This document shows, piece after piece, positions 1-8,368 of a stretch of DNA of 64,000 nt. The position numbers and the translations under genes are program-made. Under the pieces are notes generated by a model. The model was not told the origin of the DNA, searched no databases, and was given only the letters and a program-made list of their open reading frames with translations. The stretch covers positions 248,001 through 312,000 of the forward strand of contig CAVZDY010000003.1 in assembly GCA_963774195.1 (NCBI GenBank), read 5' to 3'. This DNA is from Roseiarcus sp963774195. Its GTDB lineage: Bacteria; Pseudomonadota; Alphaproteobacteria; Rhizobiales; Beijerinckiaceae. The first letter of the stretch is position 1; each line of letters opens with the position of its first letter.

Positions 1-603
1 CTGGCCGCGTCCGGCCGGCGGAGCGATCTGCTGGCCGAGGTCGAGCGGGCTCGCGCCCACATCCGCGGGTAGGGGAGGCGGCGCCGGCCTGGGCTTGTGC
101 TTCTTGGGCGGCTGAGTTGGAGCCGCGGCCGGGTTGGCCGTTCCGCCAACGTCCGTGTCGCCGGCGTCCCCTGCGGGCGGCGCGTCGGCGACGGCGGGCG
201 CCTCGTGGATGATCTGCGTGCCGCCTTTGCAGGCGGTCAGCCAGATGTCATAGACCGGGTGCTCGATGCCGTGCATCCCCGGGCTGTCGGCGAACATCCA
301 GCCGGTAAAGATGCGGTGGGTGTGCTTATTCTCGTCGACCTCGTCGACTTCGGCGAAGGCATCGGTGCGCGGCGCCTCGGTGGGCGGGCGCGAATAACAA
401 ACTCGCGGCGTGATCTGGAGCGAGCCGAACTGCACCGTCTCGTCGATCGCAGCCTCGAACGAGATGATTCGGCCGGTGATCTTGTCGAGACCGGAGAACA
501 CAGCGGTCGGATGCTTGATCTTATCCGCAGAAGCGGGGCCCGCGGCAACCAAAGTCGCCGCTGAGGCTATCGCCGCGGCCATCGCCCAAAGTCGTCGGCT
601 CAT
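1..603 (-). CDS. DUF2155 domain protein, secreted (3' end cut by window edge)
   Basis: The protein starts with ATG at 603 and is still open at base 1, giving 201 residues. Residues 1-26 are a signal peptide (two Arg, then an Ala-rich core ending near PASA). Residues about 28-130 match the DUF2155 pattern known from alphaproteobacteria: a KHPTAVFSGLDKITGRI-type opening, TVQFGSLQITPRVCYSRPP in the middle and FTGWMFADSPG near the end. After that comes a Pro/Lys-rich tail. The molecular function of the family is unknown; members are periplasmic and sit next to the complex I accessory gene NDUFA12, as here (the NDUFA12 gene lies 96 bases upstream on the same strand). Family assignment is by recalled motif, not a search. 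Confidence 0.85.
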   Translation of the reverse strand, partial: MSRRLWAMAAAIASAATLVAAGPASADKIKHPTAVFSGLDKITGRIISFEAAIDETVQFGSLQITPRVCYSRPPTEAPRTDAFAEVDEVDENKHTHRIFTGWMFADSPGMHGIEHPVYDIWLTACKGGTQIIHEAPAVADAPPAGDAGDTDVGGTANPAAAPTQPPKKHKPRPAPPPLPADVGASPLDLGQQIAPPAGRGQ

Positions 604-699
604 CGTCTGATTCGGGCTTGCTGCATCGGGATTTTACGCGCTCCTCCGTCGCCCATGATTTCCCGTGACGGCAAAGCGGGGCGAAATGAAGGCCGCCGT

Positions 700-1113
700 T
701 CAGCCTTCCGGCGTCCAGGCGTGGTAATCCCCAGTGGAGGCTTGGCGATGGCCGTAGCCGCGCAGAATTGACCCTTTGGGCACGATCGCCGCCGGCGTTC
801 CGGTCGGATTGCCGATATGCGGCAGCTCCCATTCGCGCGGCGTGTACGTTTCCTGGGTCGGCGGCGTGTCCACCGTGTGGTGGAGCCAGCCGTTCCAGCC
901 CGGCGGCGTCATCGAGGCCTCGCTGAGGCCGTTGTAGATCACCCAGCGTCGCTCGAAACCGAGCGCGGGATCAATTTTGCCGCCGCGCGTGCGATAATAA
1001 GCGTTGCCGAGCTCGTCGTGGCCGACGAGCTCGCCATGGCGTTTCGTATGCCAGCGCGTGTTGAAATTCGCGCCGTTCCACCACGTGAAGACGCTCAGGA
1101 GAAATTGCTTCAT
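700..1113 (-). CDS. NDUFA12-family NADH:ubiquinone oxidoreductase accessory subunit
   Basis: 137 residues, full length for the bacterial family. The sequence has the expected opening (WWNGANFNTRWHTKRHGELVG), a central YYRTRGG and FERRWVIYNG, and the conserved WNGWLHHTVDTPPT. In mitochondria and alphaproteobacteria this protein attaches to the peripheral arm of respiratory complex I on the cytoplasmic or matrix side. It is not catalytic and supports assembly or stability. The gene lies just upstream of the DUF2155 gene on the same strand, a pairing common in alphaproteobacteria, so the two are probably cotranscribed. Confidence 0.92.
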   Translation of the reverse strand: MKQFLLSVFTWWNGANFNTRWHTKRHGELVGHDELGNAYYRTRGGKIDPALGFERRWVIYNGLSEASMTPPGWNGWLHHTVDTPPTQETYTPREWELPHIGNPTGTPAAIVPKGSILRGYGHRQASTGDYHAWTPEG

Positions 1114-1603
1114 CGTAACCAGCCGTCGGCGAACCCATTCCGGCGCAGAAGCGCCGAGCGCGGCGGACTATGGCGATGCGAACCCGGCCTGTCCAGCGCG
1201 AAAGCGTCGATGGGCTCAGCGGCGCCCTCGGGGGTCGAAAAATTTCCCTCTTGCCCGGCCCGGCCGACTCGTCGGATTGTGTCAACCGGCTAGCGCATTA
1301 ACGTCGCGTTATACATTTTTCTCCACAATATATTGTGTCGCAGGTAGGGTCCTGGCACTAGCCGTTGACCGGCGCGCTGCGACGTCGTAAATGTTTCACC
1401 GTTCCCGGTTCGCGTCGACTTACGGCCCCTCGAAGGGTCGCTGAAGCATTGGCGCGAGCGCTTGGGACCGAGGGTCATCCAGCGGGCGTTTGGGACGGGG
1501 GTCAGTCGGCGCCTGCTCGGAAAAGAACGGAACAATTTGGTTTTGGGGGGCCGCTTCGGCGGTCGGGGCGGATTTGCGTCCGCCACAATCAGGAATTGGA
1601 ACT
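1114..1603. other. intergenic region with divergent promoters and nrdJ leader
   Basis: 490 bases between the divergent NDUFA12 and nrdJ genes. It holds the NrdR box at 1323-1338 and, before it, an AT-rich stretch (TTATACATTTTT, 1309-1320) that could serve as a promoter element. The remaining 265 bases before the nrdJ ATG are GC-rich. I see no coding sequence and no GCCACTG-type B12 box in it, so a cobalamin riboswitch is not supported. Confidence 0.6.
1323..1338. promoter_or_regulatory. NrdR box
   Basis: CCACAATATATTGTGT matches the NrdR consensus acaCwAtATaTwGtgt at 15 of 16 positions and is nearly palindromic. NrdR is the ATP/dATP-sensing repressor of ribonucleotide reductase genes, which fits the nrdJ gene 266 bases downstream. 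NrdR boxes usually come in pairs about three helical turns apart; I see only this one good copy. Confidence 0.78.
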
Positions 1604-4600
1604 ATGCAGATCGAGCGGCGCTACACCAAGGGTTCGCAATCGCCTTATGCGCTGATTGCATTCGAGACGACCAAGAGCGAGATTCGCAACCCCGACGGAT
1701 CGGTCGTTTTTTCGCTCGACAAGATCGAGGCGCCGGTCGGCTGGAGCCAGGTCGCGGCCGACGTGCTGGCGCAGAAATATTTCCGCAAGGCGGGCGTCCC
1801 GGCGCGTCTGAAGCGCGTCGAGGAGAACGGCGTGCCGTCGTTCCTGTGGCGCTCGATTCCCGACGAAGCGGCGCTCGAGGCGCTGCCCAAGGCGGAACGC
1901 TACGGCTCGGAGACTTCGGCGCGCCAGGTATTCGACCGGCTCGCCGGCGCCTGGGCCTATTGGGGTTGGAAGGGCGGCTACTTCGACGGCGAAGAGGACG
2001 CGCGCGCCTATTTCGACGAGATGCGCTACATGCTGGCGCGCCAGATGGCGGCGCCCAATTCGCCGCAATGGTTCAACACGGGCCTCCATTGGGCCTATGG
2101 CGTCGATGGGCCGGGGCAGGGGCACTATTACGTCGACTTCGAGACGGGCAAGCTGACGAAGTCGAAGTCCGCCTACGAGCACCCGCAGCCGCACGCTTGC
2201 TTCATCCAGTCGGTCGCCGACGACCTCGTCAACGAGGGCGGCATCATGGACCTCTGGGTGCGCGAGGCGCGCCTGTTCAAATACGGCTCGGGCACCGGCT
2301 CCAACTTCTCCAAGCTGCGCGGCGAGAACGAGAAGCTGTCGGGCGGCGGCCGCTCGTCCGGTCTCATGTCCTTCCTGAAGATCGGCGACCGGGCGGCGGG
2401 CGCGATCAAGTCGGGCGGCACGACGCGCCGCGCCGCCAAGATGGTGGTGGTCGACGCCGATCACCCGGATATCGAGGGCTACATCGATTGGAAGGTGAAG
2501 GAGGAGCAGAAGGTCGCCGCGCTGGTGACCGGCTCCAAGATCGTCAAGCGCCATCTCAGGGCGATTCTCCGCGCCTGCGTCAATTGCGAGGGGCCGGGCG
2601 AGGATTGCTTCAACATCGAGAAGAACCCGGCGCTCAAGCGCGAGGTGAAGCTCGCGCGGCGCGACGACGTGCCGGACGGCATGATCAAGCGCATCATCCA
2701 GTTTGCGCGCCAGGGCTACACCCAGCTCGACTTCGACACCTACGACACCGATTGGCAGTCCGAGGCCTATCTGACCGTTTCCGGCCAGAACTCCAACAAC
2801 TCGGTGCGCGTCACCGACGACTTCCTGCGCGCGGTGGAGGCCGACAGCGACTGGAACCTGACGCGCCGGCTCGACGGCAAGGTCCATAAGACGCTCAAGG
2901 CGCGCGATCTCTGGGAGAAGATCGGCTACGCCGCCTGGGCCTCGGCCGACCCCGGCCTGCAATATCACACGACGATCAACGACTGGCACACCTGCCCGGC
3001 CTCCGGGCCGATCCGGGCGAGCAATCCGTGCTCGGAATACATGTTCCTCGACGACACCGCCTGCAATCTGGCGTCGCTGAACCTGCTGCCGTTCCGCGAT
3101 CCCGAGACGAAGACGTTCGACGTCGCCGCCTACGAGCATGCGGTGCGGCTGTGGACGCTGACGCTGGAAATCTCCGTCACCATGGCGCAGTTCCCCTCCA
3201 AGGAGATCGCGCGCCTCTCCTACGAATACCGCACGCTCGGCCTCGGCTACGCCAATATCGGCGGCCTGCTGATGTCCTGCGGCATCGGCTATGACAGCGA
3301 CGAGGGGCGGGCGATCTGCGGCGCGCTCTCGGCGATCATGACCGGGCGCGCCTACTCCACCTCGGCGGAAATCGCCGCCAAGCTCGGCGCCTTCGCCGGC
3401 CACAAGCCCAACGCCGACGCGATGCTGCGCGTCATCCGCAACCACAAGCTCGCCGCCGACGGCGAGGCGGACGGCTACGAGGCGCTGTCGATCGCCCCGA
3501 CGCCGCTCGACCACGCTTCGCTCGCCAAGGCCGGCGCTGCTTGGGCTGGCCTCTCGGCGGCCGCGCGCGGCGCCTGGCGCGACGCCTTGGCGCTCGGCGC
3601 GCAGCACGGCTATCGCAACGCCCAGGTCTCCGTCGTCGCCCCGACCGGCACGATCGGCCTCGTGATGGATTGCGACACCACCGGCATCGAGCCCGATTTC
3701 GCGCTCGTCAAATTCAAGAAGCTCGCCGGCGGCGGCTACTTCAAGATCATCAACCGCTCGGTGCCGGAAGCGCTGCGCGCGCTCGGCTACGGCGAGGCCG
3801 CGATCGGCGAGATCGTCGCTTACGCGGTCGGCCACGCCTCGCTCGGCCAGGCGCCTGGCGTCAACGCGTCTTCGTTGCGCGCCAAGGGCTTCACCGAGGC
3901 GGCTCTCACCAAGGTCGAAGGGGCGCTGGCGAGCGCCTTCGACATCCGCTTCGTCTTCAACAAATGGACGCTAGGCGCTGATTTCATTACGCAAACGCTC
4001 AAGATTCCGGCGGAGAAGCTGGAGGAGCCGAACTTCGACCTCTTGGCGGCGATCGGCTTCTCCAAGGCGGAGATCGAGGCGGCCAACGTCCACGTCTGCG
4101 GCGCGATGACGCTCGAGGGCGCGCCTCATCTTAAAGCTCAACATTATGCGGTGTTCGACTGCGCCAACCCCTGCGGGCGCACCGGCAAGCGCTATCTCTC
4201 GGTCGAGAGCCACATCCGCATGATGGCGGCGGCGCAGCCCTTCATCTCGGGCGCGATCTCCAAGACGATCAACATGCCCAACGACGCCGCCGTCGAGGAC
4301 TGCAAGGACGCCTATATGCTGTCCTGGCGGCTCGGCCTGAAGGCCAATGCGCTCTATCGCGACGGCTCGAAGCTCTCGCAGCCGCTCAATGCGCAACTGA
4401 TCGAGAACGACGATGAGGACGACGAGGCGATCGAGGCGCTGCTCGCCCAGAGCATGCCGGCGCGCGCCGCGGCGGTGGCTGAGCGCATCGTCGAGCGCGT
4501 GGTGGAGCGGGTCGAGCGCCGGCGCGAACGCGAGAAGCTGCCCAACCGCCGCAAGAGCTACATCCAGAAGGCGGTGGTCGGCGGCCACAAGGTCTATCTG

Positions 4601-5320
4601 CACACCGGCGAATATGAGGACGGGCGCCTGGGCGAAATCTTCATCGACATGCACAAGGAGGGCGCCGCCTTCCGCTCGCTGATGAACAACTTCGCCATCG
4701 CCATCTCGCTCGGCCTGCAATACGGCGTGCCGCTCGAGGAATATGTCGAGGCGTTCACCTTCACCCGCTTCGAGCCGGCGGGCCTGGTGCAGGGCAACGA
4801 CGCGATCAAGAACGCGACGTCGATCCTCGACTACGTCTTCCGCGAGTTGGCGATCTCCTATCTCGGTCGCACCGATCTCGCGCATGTCTCGCCGGACGAG
4901 GTGGGCAATATGACGCTCGGCGGCGGCGTCGACGAGAGCCGCGCGCCCGGCGGCGGCGGCCATTCGGCGACCGCGCTCGTCTCGCGCGGCCTGCTGCGCT
5001 CCAAGACCGACAAGCTGATGCTGGTGCGCGGCGGCTTCAGCGGCGAAGCGCCGGCCGTCCAGTCGGTCGGCGGTTCGGGCGCGCAGAGCCTCTATGTGCA
5101 GGGCGCGACGGCGCTCAGGGGCGACCTCCAGGAGCCGCCGGCGACAATGGGCGGCGTCGCGTTCTCGCCGCCCGCCGAAGCCGAAGCCGATCGCCGCGCC
5201 GAAGCGCGCATGAAGGGCTACGTTGGGGAAGCGTGCCCGGAGTGTGGCAACTTCACGATGGTCCGCAATGGGACGTGCTTGAAGTGCGAGACCTGCGGCG
5301 GGACGACGGGGTGCAGCTGA
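1604..5320 (+). CDS. nrdJ: vitamin B12-dependent (class II) ribonucleoside-diphosphate reductase
   Basis: 1238 residues, the usual size of the alphaproteobacterial NrdJ. It reduces ribonucleotides to deoxyribonucleotides in the cytoplasm using adenosylcobalamin to generate the thiyl radical, so it needs no oxygen. The catalytic Asn-x-Cys-x-Glu motif is N474-P-C-S-E478. The C-terminal tail carries paired cysteines (CPEC, then CLKCETC, then a terminal GCS) that act as the redox shuttle and possible metal site. An Arg/Glu-rich insert lies around residues 960-990. The ATG at 1604 is chosen because homologues begin MQIERRYT; the frame is open 114 bases further upstream without a start signal. It is a single gene behind an NrdR box. 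Confidence 0.96.
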   Translation: MQIERRYTKGSQSPYALIAFETTKSEIRNPDGSVVFSLDKIEAPVGWSQVAADVLAQKYFRKAGVPARLKRVEENGVPSFLWRSIPDEAALEALPKAERYGSETSARQVFDRLAGAWAYWGWKGGYFDGEEDARAYFDEMRYMLARQMAAPNSPQWFNTGLHWAYGVDGPGQGHYYVDFETGKLTKSKSAYEHPQPHACFIQSVADDLVNEGGIMDLWVREARLFKYGSGTGSNFSKLRGENEKLSGGGRSSGLMSFLKIGDRAAGAIKSGGTTRRAAKMVVVDADHPDIEGYIDWKVKEEQKVAALVTGSKIVKRHLRAILRACVNCEGPGEDCFNIEKNPALKREVKLARRDDVPDGMIKRIIQFARQGYTQLDFDTYDTDWQSEAYLTVSGQNSNNSVRVTDDFLRAVEADSDWNLTRRLDGKVHKTLKARDLWEKIGYAAWASADPGLQYHTTINDWHTCPASGPIRASNPCSEYMFLDDTACNLASLNLLPFRDPETKTFDVAAYEHAVRLWTLTLEISVTMAQFPSKEIARLSYEYRTLGLGYANIGGLLMSCGIGYDSDEGRAICGALSAIMTGRAYSTSAEIAAKLGAFAGHKPNADAMLRVIRNHKLAADGEADGYEALSIAPTPLDHASLAKAGAAWAGLSAAARGAWRDALALGAQHGYRNAQVSVVAPTGTIGLVMDCDTTGIEPDFALVKFKKLAGGGYFKIINRSVPEALRALGYGEAAIGEIVAYAVGHASLGQAPGVNASSLRAKGFTEAALTKVEGALASAFDIRFVFNKWTLGADFITQTLKIPAEKLEEPNFDLLAAIGFSKAEIEAANVHVCGAMTLEGAPHLKAQHYAVFDCANPCGRTGKRYLSVESHIRMMAAAQPFISGAISKTINMPNDAAVEDCKDAYMLSWRLGLKANALYRDGSKLSQPLNAQLIENDDEDDEAIEALLAQSMPARAAAVAERIVERVVERVERRREREKLPNRRKSYIQKAVVGGHKVYLHTGEYEDGRLGEIFIDMHKEGAAFRSLMNNFAIAISLGLQYGVPLEEYVEAFTFTRFEPAGLVQGNDAIKNATSILDYVFRELAISYLGRTDLAHVSPDEVGNMTLGGGVDESRAPGGGGHSATALVSRGLLRSKTDKLMLVRGGFSGEAPAVQSVGGSGAQSLYVQGATALRGDLQEPPATMGGVAFSPPAEAEADRRAEARMKGYVGEACPECGNFTMVRNGTCLKCETCGGTTGCS

Positions 5321-5410
5321 GGGGGAGGCGCGGCGGACAATGATGGTTTCTTGTGCGCGACACACCTATGCGGCCCGGCCAGAGACTTAAGCCGAGCATC
5401 GAAGCCAGAT

Positions 5411-5436
5411 GGCGGATTACGCTTCGCTAATCCGCC
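5411..5436. repeat. palindromic repeat GGCGGATTA/TAATCCGCC
   Basis: A perfect 9-bp inverted repeat, GGCGGATTA and TAATCCGCC, around the loop CGCTTCGC, followed by CCTAC. It is the type of dispersed intergenic palindrome often seen in proteobacteria. It sits between nrdJ and the convergent peroxidase gene and could also end transcription from either side, but no T-run follows. The rest of 5321-5592 holds nothing else I can identify. Confidence 0.6.
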
Positions 5437-5592
5437 CCTACTTGCTGCCGAATAGGCTTCGGTCATAAACAGCCGGCAGGCCGCCGAGCTCCGCCATGTC
5501 GTAGGTGTGATGCCGGCCGGCGGCGCAACGTATTGCACGCGCCGGCCGGAGTGGTGGATGAGGCCGGGCTTGGGCGCCCGGCCATCATTCGA

Positions 5593-7122
5593 TCAGAGCG
5601 TCTGGAGGAAATTCACCAGATCCTGTCTTTGCTGTGCGGTCAGGCCGATGCTGAAATTGTCGTTATAGAAGTTGACGACGTCAGTGAGGGTGGCCGCCGA
5701 GCCGTTGTGGAAATAGGGCGCGCGCGAGGCCAGTCCGCGCAGCGACGGAACCTTGAAGGCGCCGATGTCAGCACAGGCGCCCGAGATCATGGCGCGACCT
5801 AAATCGGTGACCGTGAACACGTCGCCTTGTAGGTTGGAGCCGTCGTTGCATGTCACGGTGAATACCGGCAATCCCGAAATGTCGAGATCCGCGAGGGCGG
5901 CGGCGGTCAGGCCCTGTCCGGCGGGAGGAGGCGCGGCGCTCGCATTGGCGACGCCAATGTTGAAAAACTTCGCTATGCCCGGGTTGGCGGCGTTGTCGCG
6001 AGTGCCATTGTCGACGGCGTCGTGGCAGGTGCCGCAGGATCTCTTTGTCGTCGAATTGAATATCGCCTCGCCACGCGCGACGGACTCTTGGGCTTCGCTT
6101 ACGGGATTCGTTCCGGTGAGATCCGCCCAAGCGCTGTAGATGTCGAACGGGTTCGGCAGCGAAGTCGCGCTCGGCTGCGGCGCCCCCAAGCTGAACGGTT
6201 CGGTCGACAGCGCCACTGGCCCGCCGTCCGCCCCATTCGCCTGGAGCTGCCGGGCGTTGAAATCGAAATTTTGCGCAGTGAAAAGACCGGACTCGAAGCC
6301 GACGATCTGCGCCTGTTCCGTTGGGTTCGGGGCAGCGTTCGCTTGCGCATGGCCCAGGGTCGCATCGATCGCTTGGCTCGTGAGGCTGGGCTCGCGGCCA
6401 TCCCACATGTAGAAATTCGGGGAATTGGAAAGCTGGAAGAAAAGGTCGGTCGACGGCAACGGCCTTCTGTGAAAGGAATATATCGCCGTGCTTCCTACAT
6501 CGACGAGCGAATTGCTCGAGCAATTATATGGATCGTTGAAGCTCGTCATTGTCAGCGACGCCGGGAGAGGCAATCCAATTCTTATGAGTCCCTTGTTTAT
6601 GAGGAGGCTATAGGCCTTGAGTTTGTCCGCATAGGTCGAGACATCGTCGCTCGGGCAAGTGGCGCCGTCGACGAGACGGAATATCGGATCGTTGCCGAAG
6701 CTGGATTGAAAGCGCTGCTGAACGCTCGCGGCGCTCACCGTCCATCCGGTCTGCGGCTGGTGGCAGGTGAAGCAGGTGCGCTGATTAGTTCCCAAATTCG
6801 AGAAGAAGGCGTTGTAATTGGTGAATGTCGCGCCGGCCGGCCGGGCGGTCGCAACGAGCCCGGTCGGGTCCGGATCTATTTCAAGGCTGGGAATGACGAA
6901 CGGCGTCAGCTGCTGCGTTCCGAGCGGCCCGTTCCAAAATATTGTCGCCATTCGCTGCGCGTGCGCGATTGCCGGTGGTTGCCACCACATCGGGTCGTGA
7001 GGCGGTGCGTTTTGCGCCGACGCCGGCTGAACCAATCCCGCCACAATGACGATCAACGAAAGCTTAATAGATTGCAACGCAAGGTTGTATACCGAACGTG
7101 AACTCTTGTTTCCAGCCCACAT
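5593..7122 (-). CDS. di-haem cytochrome c peroxidase / MauG-family protein
   Basis: 509 residues with a signal peptide or N-terminal anchor (hydrophobic run around residues 20-36, then PASAQ), so it acts in the periplasm. Two CxxCH haem-c motifs are visible, CFTCH at residues 117-121 and CGTCH at 363-367, plus the WDGREPSLTSQA segment typical of the MauG/CCP superfamily. The spacing between haem motifs is much wider than in classical bacterial CcpA, closer to the MauG-like branch. Family members reduce hydrogen peroxide or carry out haem-based oxidations; the substrate here is unknown. The ATG at 7122 is preferred because GGGGGGCG precedes it; an ATG at 7137 and a TTG at 7146 lack a ribosome site. 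No obvious partner gene. Confidence 0.85.
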   Translation of the reverse strand: MWAGNKSSRSVYNLALQSIKLSLIVIVAGLVQPASAQNAPPHDPMWWQPPAIAHAQRMATIFWNGPLGTQQLTPFVIPSLEIDPDPTGLVATARPAGATFTNYNAFFSNLGTNQRTCFTCHQPQTGWTVSAASVQQRFQSSFGNDPIFRLVDGATCPSDDVSTYADKLKAYSLLINKGLIRIGLPLPASLTMTSFNDPYNCSSNSLVDVGSTAIYSFHRRPLPSTDLFFQLSNSPNFYMWDGREPSLTSQAIDATLGHAQANAAPNPTEQAQIVGFESGLFTAQNFDFNARQLQANGADGGPVALSTEPFSLGAPQPSATSLPNPFDIYSAWADLTGTNPVSEAQESVARGEAIFNSTTKRSCGTCHDAVDNGTRDNAANPGIAKFFNIGVANASAAPPPAGQGLTAAALADLDISGLPVFTVTCNDGSNLQGDVFTVTDLGRAMISGACADIGAFKVPSLRGLASRAPYFHNGSAATLTDVVNFYNDNFSIGLTAQQRQDLVNFLQTL

Positions 7123-7618
7123 GAGACGCCCCCCCATGATATGCAAAATACCACCCCGCTCCGTGCGGTAGCAGACTTAATTCTCTATATGATGATGTAA
7201 ATAATATCGCAAATCGGTCACTTGCGGGGGCCGACCAGCACTCCGTACGTTACGGAAAGTCGGCGGCGGCAAGAGTCTTTATTTTTGCCGACCGGTTTAC
7301 GAAGGCGATCTAGGCCGCGGCGCCGTCTTCCAATTCACCGTGGAGCTCGCCAAAGAAGCTGCCAATTTTCCACAATTGAATCAGACCGTTGCAGAGGGGC
7401 TGGAACAGACTTTGCCGTCTCACCAGCGGCGGGGCGGCGGGGACTGCCGCACTGCCGTCATCCCTGCGAAAGCGGGGACGGCGGACGGAGGTTGGGGATT
7501 GTGTAAGCTGTCCCCGTAACTCCGTGGCTACAAACCCCGGTTGAGTTCGAAGACGATCTCCGCCAACTTGAAACCGTCTGAGAGCGCGCAGTTTATGGCG
7601 CCCCACCGCCGAGACACG
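7123..7618. other. intergenic region, no recognisable gene
   Basis: About 500 bases. The part near 7180-7215 is AT-rich (TATATGATGATG, ATAATATCGC) and is the likely promoter region of the peroxidase gene. A CCCTGCGAAAGCGGGG palindrome lies at 7455-7483. Short open frames exist on both strands (for example 7310-7606 minus) but they run through the repeat and look non-coding. Confidence 0.5.
7455..7483. repeat. dispersed GCGAAAGC palindrome (single copy)
   Basis: GCCGTCATCCCTGCGAAAGC followed by GGGGACGGC forms a hairpin around GAAA. It belongs to the same family as the paired elements at 37715-37803 (CCCCCGCGAAAGCGGGGG). Such TCATTCCCGCGAAAGCGGGAAT-like elements are widespread between alphaproteobacterial genes. 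Confidence 0.55.
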
Positions 7619-8368
7619 CTAATTGCGTGACAGGGCGTCTCCCGATTGTGCGTCGTGGTTGGTGATCTTTCCACGCCGGCTATCGGGTCGGTTCGGATCG
7701 GCTCTCTCGTCCTCGGCACCGCGCTCGTTTCGCGATCGATCGATGCGCCGCGCCAGGCGGCGTCGGACCAAGCGCATCAGATGGTTGAGCGGAAAGCAAA
7801 ATGCGAAGAACCAGAGCATAGCGTAAAGGTATATCCACAGCATCAGACTGCTGCTCCCGACAGCGGCGATGACGGTGTTGCAGCGCGACACCAGTTCGCT
7901 GACGCCGATCACGGAAGCGGCGCTCGACGCCATGACAATGATCAGAAAGTAACTGGTCCATGACGGCACGAAAAGAAGGGCCGCGCCACGGTCTCCCGCG
8001 CGCCATTGACGCAGCGCTATGCTGAAATTGTCGGAAACGAAACCGGCGACCGCGATCGACAGCGCCAGCGAAGCCTTGAACCAGACGGGAAACGTGTAGA
8101 TGGCGCCGCCAATCTCGATTTCCGTCGGAACCACGAATGCTAAGTAGAACTGGAAGACAAAGGTCGGCGTGTTGCGGGTCAATTCAGTTGCGAGCGCGCT
8201 CGCCCTGACCGCGACCGGCCGGTTGGACAGGCGCAGCACGGCGAGGCCGGCGCCGAGCCCTGTCCCGATCGCCATCGCGACCATCGAGATGAGGATATTC
8301 CAGAGGAAGCCGATGGCCAGGAAGGGCGTCCAGACGATCAACGCGCTGACGATCTCACGCGGCGCCAT
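7619..8368 (-). CDS. ABC transporter permease, polar amino acid type
   Basis: 249 residues with about five membrane spans and the ELTRNTPTFVFQFYLAF segment that matches the family's conserved QLxRGTPxLVQLF-type region, followed by a charged C-terminal tail. Such permeases form the inner-membrane channel of amino-acid importers. The gene overlaps the end of the upstream binding-protein/permease fusion by 14 bases, so the two are translated together and probably form a heterodimeric channel. No ATPase gene is adjacent, so the energy source must be encoded elsewhere. Substrate unknown. Confidence 0.8.
   Translation of the reverse strand: MAPREIVSALIVWTPFLAIGFLWNILISMVAMAIGTGLGAGLAVLRLSNRPVAVRASALATELTRNTPTFVFQFYLAFVVPTEIEIGGAIYTFPVWFKASLALSIAVAGFVSDNFSIALRQWRAGDRGAALLFVPSWTSYFLIIVMASSAASVIGVSELVSRCNTVIAAVGSSSLMLWIYLYAMLWFFAFCFPLNHLMRLVRRRLARRIDRSRNERGAEDERADPNRPDSRRGKITNHDAQSGDALSRN

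Noticed and set aside
1340..1603. Cobalamin riboswitch in the nrdJ leader
   Set aside because: No GCCACTG-type B12 box or matching core was found by eye.
1589..3835. Long open frame (748 codons) on the minus strand inside nrdJ
   Set aside because: It is antisense to a well-conserved gene, Arg/Ala/Gly-rich and without any recognisable domain; in GC-rich DNA such mirror frames are expected.
7310..7606. Possible small gene on the minus strand
   Set aside because: The frame runs through a dispersed repeat, has no start signal and resembles no protein.
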